Shown here in pieces: positions 16,180 through 25,032 of a stretch of 64,000 nucleotides of DNA. The number at the start of each line of letters is the position of its first letter. The stretch's first letter is position 1. The DNA comes from Streptomyces barkulensis (GTDB lineage: Bacteria > Actinomycetota > Actinomycetes > Streptomycetales > Streptomycetaceae): NCBI RefSeq assembly GCF_002843305.1, contig NZ_PGSG01000061.1, positions 1 through 64,000 of the forward strand. The letters run 5' to 3'. The position numbers were made by a program, and so were the translations under genes. The notes beneath the pieces were generated by a model that was not told the origin of the DNA, did no database searches, and was given only the letters and a program-made list of their open reading frames with translations.

Positions 16180-18673
16180 CGGCCGTCCCCCTCCAGTGTG
16201 TCGGTCGCGGTGCCGTGTCCTCCGAACCGGTCCCACCGTCCGAGCCGTTCCCGTCCTTCGGGCCGTCCACACCCGTGCCGCCGGGGGAGTTCACGCTCTG
16301 CTGTCGGCCGCGCCGCAGTCCGTGCTGGAACGAGGCCATCCGGGCGCGCGCCCGGTCGGCGTCCGCTCCCCGCTCCCGGTTCCCGCCCTGGATCCGGTCC
16401 TGGCCCTGGATCCGGTCCTGGCCCTGGATCTGGTTCTGGCCCTGGTCCCGCTCCGGGGTCCGGGTAGCGCCGGGCCGGAGTTCCCGCACGAGCCCGGTGC
16501 CGCCGCCGGGCGGGCGGCGGGAAGGGGACCGCGGCACCGGATCGCCGCGGTGGCCAGCGGTCTGCCCGCGCAGCAGGGTCCCGACGTCCGCGCCGGTGCC
16601 CCTGGCCTCCTCGGCGGGCGGTTCTGGTTCCGGCCCGTCCGGGCCGCTCCGGCCCGCTGCTATGGCGGGCCGGGCGCCGCGCAGTGGGAGTCCCGCGGCG
16701 GTCCGGACGTGGTCGCCGGCGCGGTGCTCCCCGGTGTCCGCCTCCTCCCCCGGCGCCACGGCGCTTGGGGAAGCGCCGGGGATCTCGGTGAGCAGCGCGC
16801 CGGGGACGAGCACGACGGCGGTGGTGCCCCCGTAGGGCGAGGGCTGCAGGGAGACGCGGACGTTCTGGCGCCGGGCGAGCCGGGAGACGACGAACAGACC
16901 GAGCCTGTCGGTGTCGGAGAGCCGGAAGTCGGGCTTCTCGGAGAGCCGGAGGTTGGCCTCCAGCAGCGCGTCGGGGGACATGCCCAGGCCCCGGTCGTGG
17001 ATCTCCAGGGCGAAGCCGCTGGGGACCCGCTCGCCGAGCACCTGGACCGCGGTGTGCGGTGGTGAGAACACCGTCGCGTTCTCCAGGAGTTCGGCGACGA
17101 GGTGGGTCAGGTCGGCGATGGCGGTGCCGTCGACCGCGAGCGGGGGCATCGGCCGCACCTCGATGCGCTCGTAGTCCTCCACCTCGGAGACGGCGGCACG
17201 GACGACGTCCATCAGGGGGATGGGCTTGCGCCACTGGCGGGAGGGCGTGGCGCCGGAGAGGATGACCAGGCCCTCCGCGTGACGGCGCATACGGGTGGTG
17301 AGGTGGTCGAGCCGGAAGAGGTCGGCCAGTTCCCCGGGGTCCTCGGTACGCCGCTCCATCGCGTCCAGCAGGGTGAGCTGGCGGTGGAGCAGCACCTGGC
17401 TGCGGCGGGCGAGGTTGACGAAGACCTCGGAGACGCCGCGGCGCATGTCCGCCTGTCTGACGGCGGCCTCGACGGCGGCCCGCTGGAGGGTGTTGAGGGC
17501 CTGTCCGACCTGCCCGATCTCGTCGCGTCCGTACTCCAGACGCGGCGCCTCGGTCTCCACGTCGACCTGCTCGCCCGCGGCGAGCCGCCGCATGACCCCG
17601 GGCAGCCGTACGCCCGCCGCCTCCCCCGCCTCCCTGCGCAGGGTGCCGAGGTCGCGGACCAGACCGCGGCCGATGCGCAGGGAGACGGCCACGGAGACGA
17701 GGACGGCCGCGAAGCCCAGGATCCCGACGACGGCGGCGCGCAGCAGCACGGAGGCGGCCTCCGGTTCGACTCGCCGGTGGTAGCGCTCGCCGGTCTCCCG
17801 GTCCATGCGTCGCAACTCCTCCAGGACGGTGCCGGAGGTCTTCTGCCAGCGCTCCGCGTCGAAGGCCTTCACCGCTCCCGCGGCGCCGGCGGCGATGATC
17901 TCGTCCTCGGCCGCGCGCAGGGCCCGGCCGTCGGTGCCGGACCAGAACGCCTGATATCTCTCCCGGTCCTCGGCGGGAAGCACCGACAGGTGCGTGCGGT
18001 AGGTGAGTTCGCGTTCGGCCACCCGGTCGGAGACGGCCCGCAACTGGTCCCCGGTCATCCGGCCGGCGGTGAACGCGGCGGCCAGCAGGGCATCCTGGCG
18101 GGAGAGGTGCTCGCGGGCGCGGGAGAGGCCGATGAGGGCGCGGCCCTCCCTCTCCAGCCGGACGTCGTCGACACCGCGCATGCCGGTGAGGAAGGCGTGG
18201 CACGGGTCGATGAGGGCGTTGTACGCGTCGTAGGCGTCCTGGCGTTCGACGGCGTTGTCCGTGACCCGGGCACGCACTTTCTCCAGCCGGTCGAGCGCGG
18301 CGAGGAGTTCGTCCAGGCGCCTGCGGGGATCGTCGTCCAGCTCGCCGCGGATCCCCTCGCCCCCGGCCCGGGCGCGCAGGGCCGCCACCGCCTCGTCGGT
18401 GGCCTGCCGGCCGTCGTGCAGGGCGGTCAGGGAGTCGGAGCGGCGCGGGTCGGCGAGGTGGACGAGGGTGTGGCGGCGCTCGGTCTGGAGGGCGCGGACG
18501 GTTTCCTGGACCGGTTCGCCGAGCTCGCCCATGACGGTCGCGGCGTCCAGCAGCCGGTCCGCCTCACGGCCGGTGATCACAGTGGCGAACGCCCAGATCG
18601 AGGTGAGCGCCACCAGAGGGACCAGCAGCAGCGCCACGATCTTCCGCCGGATCGACTTGCCGCGAAAGCGCAT
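16130..18673 (-). CDS. cvnA: conservon sensor-like histidine kinase CvnA (nitrate-sensor type)
   Basis: The 847-aa protein has an N-terminal membrane helix ('IVALLLVPLVALTSIWAF'), a long extracytoplasmic helical region of the nitrate/nitrite-sensing type to about residue 330, a second membrane helix ('VVGILGFAAVLVSVAVSL'), a HAMP-like linker and a kinase-like ATPase. The ATP-binding N-box reads 'ELLENATVFSPP', followed by 'IHDRGLGM' and a G-box. The tail of about 200 residues is disordered, Pro/Gly/Glu-rich and contains an 18-bp DNA repeat. ATG 18673 has GGGGAGG upstream; ATG 18709 is an alternative. Partners would be CvnC and CvnD downstream. Confidence 0.88.
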   Translation of the reverse strand: MRFRGKSIRRKIVALLLVPLVALTSIWAFATVITGREADRLLDAATVMGELGEPVQETVRALQTERRHTLVHLADPRRSDSLTALHDGRQATDEAVAALRARAGGEGIRGELDDDPRRRLDELLAALDRLEKVRARVTDNAVERQDAYDAYNALIDPCHAFLTGMRGVDDVRLEREGRALIGLSRAREHLSRQDALLAAAFTAGRMTGDQLRAVSDRVAERELTYRTHLSVLPAEDRERYQAFWSGTDGRALRAAEDEIIAAGAAGAVKAFDAERWQKTSGTVLEELRRMDRETGERYHRRVEPEAASVLLRAAVVGILGFAAVLVSVAVSLRIGRGLVRDLGTLRREAGEAAGVRLPGVMRRLAAGEQVDVETEAPRLEYGRDEIGQVGQALNTLQRAAVEAAVRQADMRRGVSEVFVNLARRSQVLLHRQLTLLDAMERRTEDPGELADLFRLDHLTTRMRRHAEGLVILSGATPSRQWRKPIPLMDVVRAAVSEVEDYERIEVRPMPPLAVDGTAIADLTHLVAELLENATVFSPPHTAVQVLGERVPSGFALEIHDRGLGMSPDALLEANLRLSEKPDFRLSDTDRLGLFVVSRLARRQNVRVSLQPSPYGGTTAVVLVPGALLTEIPGASPSAVAPGEEADTGEHRAGDHVRTAAGLPLRGARPAIAAGRSGPDGPEPEPPAEEARGTGADVGTLLRGQTAGHRGDPVPRSPSRRPPGGGTGLVRELRPGATRTPERDQGQNQIQGQDRIQGQDRIQGGNRERGADADRARARMASFQHGLRRGRQQSVNSPGGTGVDGPKDGNGSDGGTGSEDTAPRPTHWRGTADDRSARHRGGRHPGDG
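16385..16445. repeat. 18-bp tandem repeat in cvnA tail
   Basis: The unit GCCCTGGATCCGGTCCTG is repeated about 3.3 times, with the third copy diverging at three positions. On the minus strand it encodes a Gln-rich I-Q-G-Q-D-R repeat in the disordered C-terminus of CvnA. Confidence 0.8.
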
Positions 18674-18887
18674 GGCCTCCCCTGTGTCCGTCCCGTCGAA
18701 CGGGAGCATGGGTCCCCTCAGCAAACGGCGCGAGCCTACTACTGGCAACGGGCCGGCCGTGGGCGCGTCCGGGACATCGGGTACCCGTACGGCGCCTGTC
18801 GGGCGCTGTTGTGACGCTGTGTTGTGATACGCCGGATGCCGCACGGTGCGCGGGGAACGCGCGCACGGCAGGGCACGGGGAGACCGC

Positions 18888-19274
18888 ATGGAGCTGAGCA
18901 GGGCCGACTGGGGACCGGGTGGATTCGATCAGTTCCGATCGGACCGGGATGAGGATGTGATGTACGAGGAGAGTGGAGATCCCGTGGGCGCCGGGCCGGG
19001 GCTGCCCGACCCGGTGCGGGCGGCGGCCGTGCGCGCGGTCGTTCTCGTGGCCGTGACCCTGGTGCTGGTGATGGTCGCCGTCCTGTGCTCCCTGGCGCAG
19101 GTGTGGCTGGCCCTGCCCATGGTGCTCGCGGCGGTGGCGGGCACGGTGGTCACCACCTGGGGGGTGCTGGACGTGTGGGTCACCCGGCAGATGTGGAACC
19201 AGCGCAACGGGGTGGTCTCCACACCGAGCAGCGTGGCGCGCGAGCGCGGCGCCTCCCGCCGAAGACACGGCTGA
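18888..19274 (+). CDS. small membrane protein of unknown function
   Basis: This 128-aa protein has two closely spaced membrane helices ('VVLVAVTLVLVMVAVLC' and 'MVLAAVAGTVVTTWGVLDV') after an acidic N-terminus, and a basic tail. It resembles small membrane proteins found in many streptomycetes but has no known role. ATG 18888 is preferred because GGGGAG lies seven bases upstream; ATG 18960, giving 104 residues starting 'MYEESGDPV', is a serious alternative. It is divergent from cvnA and its stop codon lies in a terminator stem shared with the SMC-like gene. Confidence 0.65.
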   Translation: MELSRADWGPGGFDQFRSDRDEDVMYEESGDPVGAGPGLPDPVRAAAVRAVVLVAVTLVLVMVAVLCSLAQVWLALPMVLAAVAGTVVTTWGVLDVWVTRQMWNQRNGVVSTPSSVARERGASRRRHG

Positions 19275-19298
19275 GGCCCCGGCCCGGGGCCTCAGCCG
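19268..19298. terminator. bidirectional terminator containing both stop codons
   Basis: A perfect 14-bp inverted repeat (19268-19281 with 19285-19298) with a three-base loop lies at the convergent 3' ends. The TGA at 19272-19274 of the membrane protein gene and the TGA of the SMC-like gene (19292-19294) lie opposite one another in the stem. Confidence 0.8.
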
Positions 19299-22200
19299 GA
19301 GGCGCCGGGGACGCTCGCCGTGGTGGGCTCCTCGCCGGGGGTGGCGGGCGCCGGGACGGAGGGCGCCGCCTCCTGCGCCCGGCCGGCGACGTCGGGGCGG
19401 CGGAACATCCGGGTGGCGGTGATCTCCCCGTGGACCGGTTCGGATTCCGGATCCCTCCTGGGCAGCCCGGGCCGCAGGTGTTCCTCGACGCTGATGTACT
19501 TCAGCCCCGCCCTCAGGTCGGCGTCGTTGCGCAGCCGGATCACCAGGGGGAACTCCGCCAGCGCCGTGGTGTCGAACAGACCGGTGGTGTAGAGGAGCTG
19601 GACGCCCAGCGCGTCGGCCACCGCACGCTGGAGCTCCAGCAGATAGGTGGCGTTGGCCCGGCCGATGGGGTTGTCGAGGAAGAGCGTGCCCGCGTGCCGG
19701 TGCCGGTCGCGGCCCCGGTCGTTGCTGCGCAGCGCGGCCATCGTGCAGTACAGGGCGATGGCCGCGGTCAGCAGCTGGCCGCCGGAGAAGACGTCCCCCA
19801 TCTGCCCGACCGGCACCCGCTCGGCGCGCAGCACCGCATCGGGCTTGAGGATCTCCACCGACACCCCGCGCGGCCCAAGGGCGGCGTGCACGCCGCGCAG
19901 CAGCAGCGTCATGCCGTCCCGGCGCAGGTCTGAGTTGCGGCGCACGGCCGCCCGGGTGGCCTCGTCGATGACCTCTCCCAGCCACTCGGTGAGGGCGGCC
20001 TGGTCGGGATCTTCGAAGCGGATGCGCAGGAACTCCTGGCCGGACCACTCCCCCAGCCCGCCGGGGAGCCTGGACAGGCGCTGCGCGGAGCGGAGGGTGG
20101 CCAGTGAGGACTCCACCAGGCCGCGCAGCCGGTCCACGATGCTGTCCCGGTTGCGTTCCAGTTGCTCCAGCTCGTCGGTCAGGACGCGCAGCCGGGGCTC
20201 GAAGGCGGCGGCCCAGGAGGCGGCGTGGTCGGGCAGGGCGGCGGCCGGGAGTTCGCGGATCTGCTGGCGGGCGGGGGTGTGCACCTGCTCGTAGCGGGTG
20301 GAGTTGGCGTGCCGCACCAGGATGTCGCTCGCCTCGCGCACGGCCGACTCGGCGGCGGTGAGGTCGGCGGCGCAGCCGCGCAGGGAGCGGCGGGCCTCGG
20401 CGGCAGCCTGCCGGGCCTGGTCGAGGGCGCCGGCGTACGGCTCGGGACGCTCTCCGCCCTCCTCCGGGCCCGTGCCGCCCGCGCCGGACGTGCCGTGCGG
20501 GTCGCGCAGCAGGTCGCGGAGCATGGCGGCCAGCTCGTCGAAGGCCCCGGCGGCGTCCTCGGCGGCGCGCTGGGCGCGCAGCAGCTCGGCGTGGGCGGCG
20601 CGGGCGGCCTCCAGTTCGCCGGTGCGGGCGGCCAGTTCGGTGTTGGCGCCGCGCAGCAGGGTCTGGGCCTGCTCGGCGTCGGCGGGGACCAGTTCCTGCG
20701 GCAGGTCGGTGTAGGCGTCCCGGTCCTCGCCGGGGGCCAGGCGTTCGGCCTCGCCGCGCAGCCGGCCGAGCTGCTCGCTGGCGGCCGAGGCACGGGACTC
20801 CAGCATCTGGACCAGGGTCTCGGCGCGGGCCGCGGCGGCCTGCCGGGAGGGGCCGTCGGCGCCGTCGGGGCCTTCCAGGAGCTGGGCGGCTCGGGTGCGG
20901 ACCTTGTTGGTGAGCCGGTCCAGGGCGGCGCGCGCGGCGCTCTCGTCGCCTTCGGCACGCGCCTGCTCGGCGCGCAGGTCGGCGCCGACCCCGACCTTCT
21001 CGTAGAGCTGGGAGGCCGCGCGGTACGCCTCGCGCAGGGCGGGCAGGGAGGCGGGGGGACCGGCGGACGGTGCGTCGGTGTCCGGGCCGTCGGCCGTGTC
21101 GAGCGTGTCGGGGGCGCCCGCGATCTCGGCGCGCTCGGCGCGCAGCGCGCGGGCGGTACGGCGCGCGTCGTCGGCGGCGCGCTGGGCCGCGCGCCGGTCC
21201 TCGTCGGCGGCGCGGGCCCGCTCCAGACAGGCGCCGGCCCGGGCCTCGGCCTCGGCCGCCTCGTCGGCCAGTTCCCGCAGCCGGGCCTGCCACTTGGCGC
21301 GCTCGCGCAGCCGGAAGGCGAGTCCGGCCAGGGCGTCGGCGGAACGGCGGGCCCGCTGGGCCCGTTCCTGCCTCTCCTCGCGTACGCGGGCGGCCTCGGC
21401 GGCGCTCTCCTCTGCCTCGGCGGCGGCGGCGCGCATCTCCTCCAGGTGCTGCCGGGCGGTCTCGGCGGCCTCGGCCGCGGCCCGGGCCCCGGCGGCCAGC
21501 TCGGCCAGGCGGCCGGGCGGGCAGCCGGTGCGCCAGGAGGCGATCCGCGCGGCCAGGGAGCGGTCGGCGGACAGCCTCGCGGCCAGGGAGCGGATCTCCT
21601 CGTCGCGGGCGGTGGCGCGCTCGCGCAGCCGGCGGCGCTCGTCGTCGGCCGCGTACTCGTCGTGCATGGCCGGGTTGGGCGGTACGAGGAACACGCCGGA
21701 GTCGTCCAGGGCTCCGGCGCTCTCACCGCCGGGCGCGGGGACGGGTGCCAGCAGCGCGGCGGCGGTGCCGACGGCGACGGCCGAGCGGGGCAGCAGGGCC
21801 GCGCCCGCCAGGACCTCCCGGGCGCGGGTGTGGCTTTCGGGGTCGGTGATGACGACACCGTCGACCAGCTCGGGCCGGGCGGCCAGGACGGCGGCGTGGT
21901 CGGCCGGGTCCACGGACTGGGCGAGGTAGCGCCAGCCGGGCAGGGCGGGAATGCCGTGCTCGCCCAGGTACTCGACGGTGGCCAGGACGTCGGGGCCGGG
22001 GGGCAGCAGTCCGCCGTCGCCGAGGGCGCCGAGGATGCGGGAGTCGTCGGCGGCGGCCGTGCGCAGGTCGAACAGCTGGCGCTCGGCGGTGGCGACCGAC
22101 TCCTCCAGCAGCTCGCGCAGGGTTTCGGCGTTGCGGTCCAGTTCCTCGGCGTCCAGCGCGCCGGAGGGGCCGGGGTCGGCGGGACCGGGCTCCGGGGAGG

Positions 22201-24061
22201 CCGCCGACCGCTGTCCGCCGGGCAGTCCCAGCAGTTCGGCCGGCCGTTCCTCGGCGCCCAGGGCCTCGGCGGCGCGCCGCTCGGCGGCGTACGCGCTCCC
22301 GGCCGCCTCGGCGGCGTCCGCGGCGCGGGCCGCGGCCAGTTCGGCGCGGGAGCGGGCCGCGGCCGTCTCCCGGGCGCGGTCGGCGGCGCGCCGGGCGCTC
22401 TCGCGCGCGGTCTCCCACGCGGCGACGGCGGCCTTCTCGGCGTCGCTGGCGGCCAGGGCGGCGCGGGCCGGGTCGGCGTCGGGCGAGGAGCCGTCCAGCC
22501 AGCCGGCGCGTACGGCCTGGGCCGTCTCCTGCTCGACCTCGGCCAGGCGCTGTCGCAGATGCTCGCCCTCGCTGCGGGCTCGCTGGGCCTCGGTGGCGGC
22601 GGCGGTGGCGTCGCGGTGGGCGGCCTCCCCCTCGCCCTGCAGGGCGGTGGAGCGCTCCTCCTCCTCGGCCGCGAGGTGCTCGGCCTTCTCCGCGGCGGCG
22701 TGCAGGGCGCGTACCAGGTCGGTGGCGGCCCGGGCGCGGGCGGCCAGCGCGGGGGCGGCGTCGCGCTCGGCCTCCCGGATGGCCGCGGCGACCCGGGCGG
22801 CGCGGTCGGCCGCGGCGCGGTGCGCCAGCACCGTCTCGGCCGCCTGCCAGGCGGCGTGCAGAGTACGGGCGTCGCTCAGCTCCCGGCGCTGGGCGGAGGC
22901 GCTCCTCTCGCCGGCGGCCAGCGCCAGACAGGCGTGGCGGTAGGCGAGTTCGGCCGCGATGAGCCCGGCGCGCTCGCGTTCGCGTTCGGCGGAGGCGGCG
23001 GACCGGGCTGCGTGGTCGGCCCGCTCGGCGAGTTCGGCGGCTCGGCCGCGCTCCTCGGTGCCGCGGGCGGACAGCCGCCGGGCCAGGGTGCGGGTGCGCT
23101 GCTCGGCTCCGGCGTGGACGGCGCGGGCCTGCTCCCGGTGCCGGGCGGCCTCCTCGATGCGGCGCAGCAGGTCCAGCGACCCGGCGGTGAAGTCCTTCTC
23201 GGCGGTGAGTTCGGCGCGGCGGCCGAGCTTGTGGGCGAAGCCGTGCACCAGGTCGGCCAGCCCGTCGGTGTCGCGGGTGTCGGTGACGGCGCGCAGCAGC
23301 AGATCGGTGAAGTCGGAGTCGTTCTTGACGGCGAACAGGCCGGCGGCCTCTCCCTCGTCGGCGTTCATCTCCCGCTGATAGCGGAAGAGTTCGGGGTCCA
23401 GGCCCAGATGGCCCAGGTGCTCGTTCCAGCGCTCGTGGACCTCCTCCCAGACCACGTCGAGGTTCGGGTAGGTCTTGCCCGTCTCCACCAGGACGTCCCG
23501 GAAGCCCTTCATGGTGCGGCGCCGGCCGCGGGCGGCGGAGGCGCCCTCGGCGACGGGCCGCAGCGCGGTGGACTCGGCCACCGGCAGGGAGTCCAGGTTC
23601 ATGCCCGGCCCGGGCCGGAAGCTGTACCAGGCCTCGGCGAACTTCCGCGGGTCGCTGGAGACCTGGCGGCCACGCCACTCGCTGACCTTGCCGACGACGA
23701 CGGTCTCCCCGGTGAGGGTGTGCTGCCACTCCAGGGCGACGTGCCCGCAGTCGTCGGCCAGCAGGAACTTGCGCAGCACGCCGGAGCTGGCGCCGCCGAG
23801 GGTGTTGCGGTGGCCGGGCAGCATCACCGAGAAGATCAGCTTGAGCAGGACGGACTTGCCGCCGCCGTTCTCCAGGAAGAGCACACCGGCGGGCGCGGGG
23901 CGGCGCGGCGGGCCGATCGGCTCGTCCTCGAAGAAGTCCGCCTGGGCGGGGGCGGGGCTGGGCACCGGCTCGCCGACCCCGCGCAGGTCCAGCACGGTGT
24001 CGGCGTAGCGCGCACCGGCGGGCCCGATGGAGTAGAGGCGGATCCGGGACAGCTCGTACAT
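19292..24061 (-). CDS. SMC/MukB-like coiled-coil ATPase of a condensin-like system
   Basis: The 1589-aa protein has split ATPase halves separated by about 1200 residues of Ala/Glu/Arg-rich coiled coil, the plan of SMC, MukB and Wadjet JetC proteins. The Walker A loop is 'LENGGGKS' at 63-70, the ABC signature 'FSGGQLL' near 1425-1431 and Walker B 'TLFLDN' ending at Asp1463-Asn1464. Asn stands where most ABC ATPases have the catalytic Glu. Such proteins fold and move DNA by ATP-driven loop extrusion. It lies 44 bp after the winged-helix-like gene and is the last gene of the operon. No Toprim nuclease (JetD/MksG) gene adjoins, so chromosome organisation is as likely as plasmid defence. Confidence 0.8.
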   Translation of the reverse strand: MYELSRIRLYSIGPAGARYADTVLDLRGVGEPVPSPAPAQADFFEDEPIGPPRRPAPAGVLFLENGGGKSVLLKLIFSVMLPGHRNTLGGASSGVLRKFLLADDCGHVALEWQHTLTGETVVVGKVSEWRGRQVSSDPRKFAEAWYSFRPGPGMNLDSLPVAESTALRPVAEGASAARGRRRTMKGFRDVLVETGKTYPNLDVVWEEVHERWNEHLGHLGLDPELFRYQREMNADEGEAAGLFAVKNDSDFTDLLLRAVTDTRDTDGLADLVHGFAHKLGRRAELTAEKDFTAGSLDLLRRIEEAARHREQARAVHAGAEQRTRTLARRLSARGTEERGRAAELAERADHAARSAASAERERERAGLIAAELAYRHACLALAAGERSASAQRRELSDARTLHAAWQAAETVLAHRAAADRAARVAAAIREAERDAAPALAARARAATDLVRALHAAAEKAEHLAAEEEERSTALQGEGEAAHRDATAAATEAQRARSEGEHLRQRLAEVEQETAQAVRAGWLDGSSPDADPARAALAASDAEKAAVAAWETARESARRAADRARETAAARSRAELAAARAADAAEAAGSAYAAERRAAEALGAEERPAELLGLPGGQRSAASPEPGPADPGPSGALDAEELDRNAETLRELLEESVATAERQLFDLRTAAADDSRILGALGDGGLLPPGPDVLATVEYLGEHGIPALPGWRYLAQSVDPADHAAVLAARPELVDGVVITDPESHTRAREVLAGAALLPRSAVAVGTAAALLAPVPAPGGESAGALDDSGVFLVPPNPAMHDEYAADDERRRLRERATARDEEIRSLAARLSADRSLAARIASWRTGCPPGRLAELAAGARAAAEAAETARQHLEEMRAAAAEAEESAAEAARVREERQERAQRARRSADALAGLAFRLRERAKWQARLRELADEAAEAEARAGACLERARAADEDRRAAQRAADDARRTARALRAERAEIAGAPDTLDTADGPDTDAPSAGPPASLPALREAYRAASQLYEKVGVGADLRAEQARAEGDESAARAALDRLTNKVRTRAAQLLEGPDGADGPSRQAAAARAETLVQMLESRASAASEQLGRLRGEAERLAPGEDRDAYTDLPQELVPADAEQAQTLLRGANTELAARTGELEAARAAHAELLRAQRAAEDAAGAFDELAAMLRDLLRDPHGTSGAGGTGPEEGGERPEPYAGALDQARQAAAEARRSLRGCAADLTAAESAVREASDILVRHANSTRYEQVHTPARQQIRELPAAALPDHAASWAAAFEPRLRVLTDELEQLERNRDSIVDRLRGLVESSLATLRSAQRLSRLPGGLGEWSGQEFLRIRFEDPDQAALTEWLGEVIDEATRAAVRRNSDLRRDGMTLLLRGVHAALGPRGVSVEILKPDAVLRAERVPVGQMGDVFSGGQLLTAAIALYCTMAALRSNDRGRDRHRHAGTLFLDNPIGRANATYLLELQRAVADALGVQLLYTTGLFDTTALAEFPLVIRLRNDADLRAGLKYISVEEHLRPGLPRRDPESEPVHGEITATRMFRRPDVAGRAQEAAPSVPAPATPGEEPTTASVPGASG

Positions 24062-24105
24062 GGCGGCGGGGCTCTCGTTGCTCTGGCGTCGCTGGGGACG
24101 GGGAT

Positions 24106-25032
24106 TCAGCTGTGGAAGGGCAGTCCGGCGTCGGCCGCCGGTTCGAGGGCGTCGGGGTCGGGGGGCGGCAGCAGGGTGGCGCTGCCGTCGCCGACGGGCA
24201 CCACGCCCAGCTCCAGCAGCTCGGCCATGGCGGCGCTGCCCGCCATGTCGCGCACCTGGAGCTGGTAGCGGGCGGTGGTGCGGTAGGTGCCCCCGGCGTC
24301 GTCGCCGGTGCGCTGGAGGAAGCCGGAGTCGGCGAGGAAGGCGGCGGCCTTGGCGACGATCCCGGTGGTGGAGCCGGCCAGCCGTCGGGAGTCCTTGGTG
24401 GCCCCGGTGGCGCTGCGCCGGGTGTACACCCGCCAGGCGGCCTCCAGGCCGGGCGCCTCGCTGGCCGGGTCGGTGTTCTCGCCCTCCTTCTCGGCGCGCT
24501 CCTCCAGTCTCCGGCAGGCCTGGCGGACGAAGGCGTCCACGCCGTTGACGGAGATCCTGCCGACGTAGCTGTCGTCGGCCAGGTCCTCGGGGCGGGGGAA
24601 GGCCAGGGCGGCGATGGCCAGATGGGCCAGGCCGTGCAGGAAGCGGTCGGTGGAGTCGGAGGTGGCGCGGCGGGCGTAGTCGCCCATGCGCACGGCGAAG
24701 ACGGAGTCCTCGGCGGCGGTGACGGCCATCCCCGCGCGCGGGGAGACCTCCAGCACGACCAGCCCGAGGCCGGTGGCGACGGCGTCGGCGAGCCGGGCGA
24801 AGGCGGGCTCCTCCCGGTAGCGGCGCAGCAGCTGCGCGTACTCGGCGTCGCGGGCGGGCAGCAGCTTGGGCTGGAGGCCGAAGGAGACCAGCCGGGCGGC
24901 GTCGGCGGCGTCCGGCGGAGCGAGGGCGGCGGGCCGCTGCGCGGACTCCGGCGGGGCTTCCGTTCCGGGCCCGCCGGGTCCGTCCGGCCTCTCCTGCTCG
25001 CCGTGACCGCCGTATGGGCCGTACTCGTTCAC
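24106..25032 (-). CDS. MukE/JetB-like accessory protein of the condensin-like operon
   Basis: This 308-aa acidic protein starts with a Gly/Pro-rich tail of about 45 residues, followed by a helical, winged-helix-like region containing 'FGLQPKLLPARDAEYAQLLRR' in part and ending in 'LELGVVPVGDGSA'. I identify it as a MukE/JetB-type subunit from its size, its place between the kleisin-like and SMC-like genes, and its predicted fold; sequence similarity alone would not prove it. It starts at GTG 25032, whose GTGA overlaps the kleisin-like stop, so translation is coupled. Confidence 0.65.
   Translation of the reverse strand: MNEYGPYGGHGEQERPDGPGGPGTEAPPESAQRPAALAPPDAADAARLVSFGLQPKLLPARDAEYAQLLRRYREEPAFARLADAVATGLGLVVLEVSPRAGMAVTAAEDSVFAVRMGDYARRATSDSTDRFLHGLAHLAIAALAFPRPEDLADDSYVGRISVNGVDAFVRQACRRLEERAEKEGENTDPASEAPGLEAAWRVYTRRSATGATKDSRRLAGSTTGIVAKAAAFLADSGFLQRTGDDAGGTYRTTARYQLQVRDMAGSAAMAELLELGVVPVGDGSATLLPPPDPDALEPAADAGLPFHS

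Noticed and set aside
20162..24268. 1368-codon plus-strand frame opposite the SMC-like gene
   Set aside because: Long antisense frame produced by codon bias; the translation is Gly-rich without domains.
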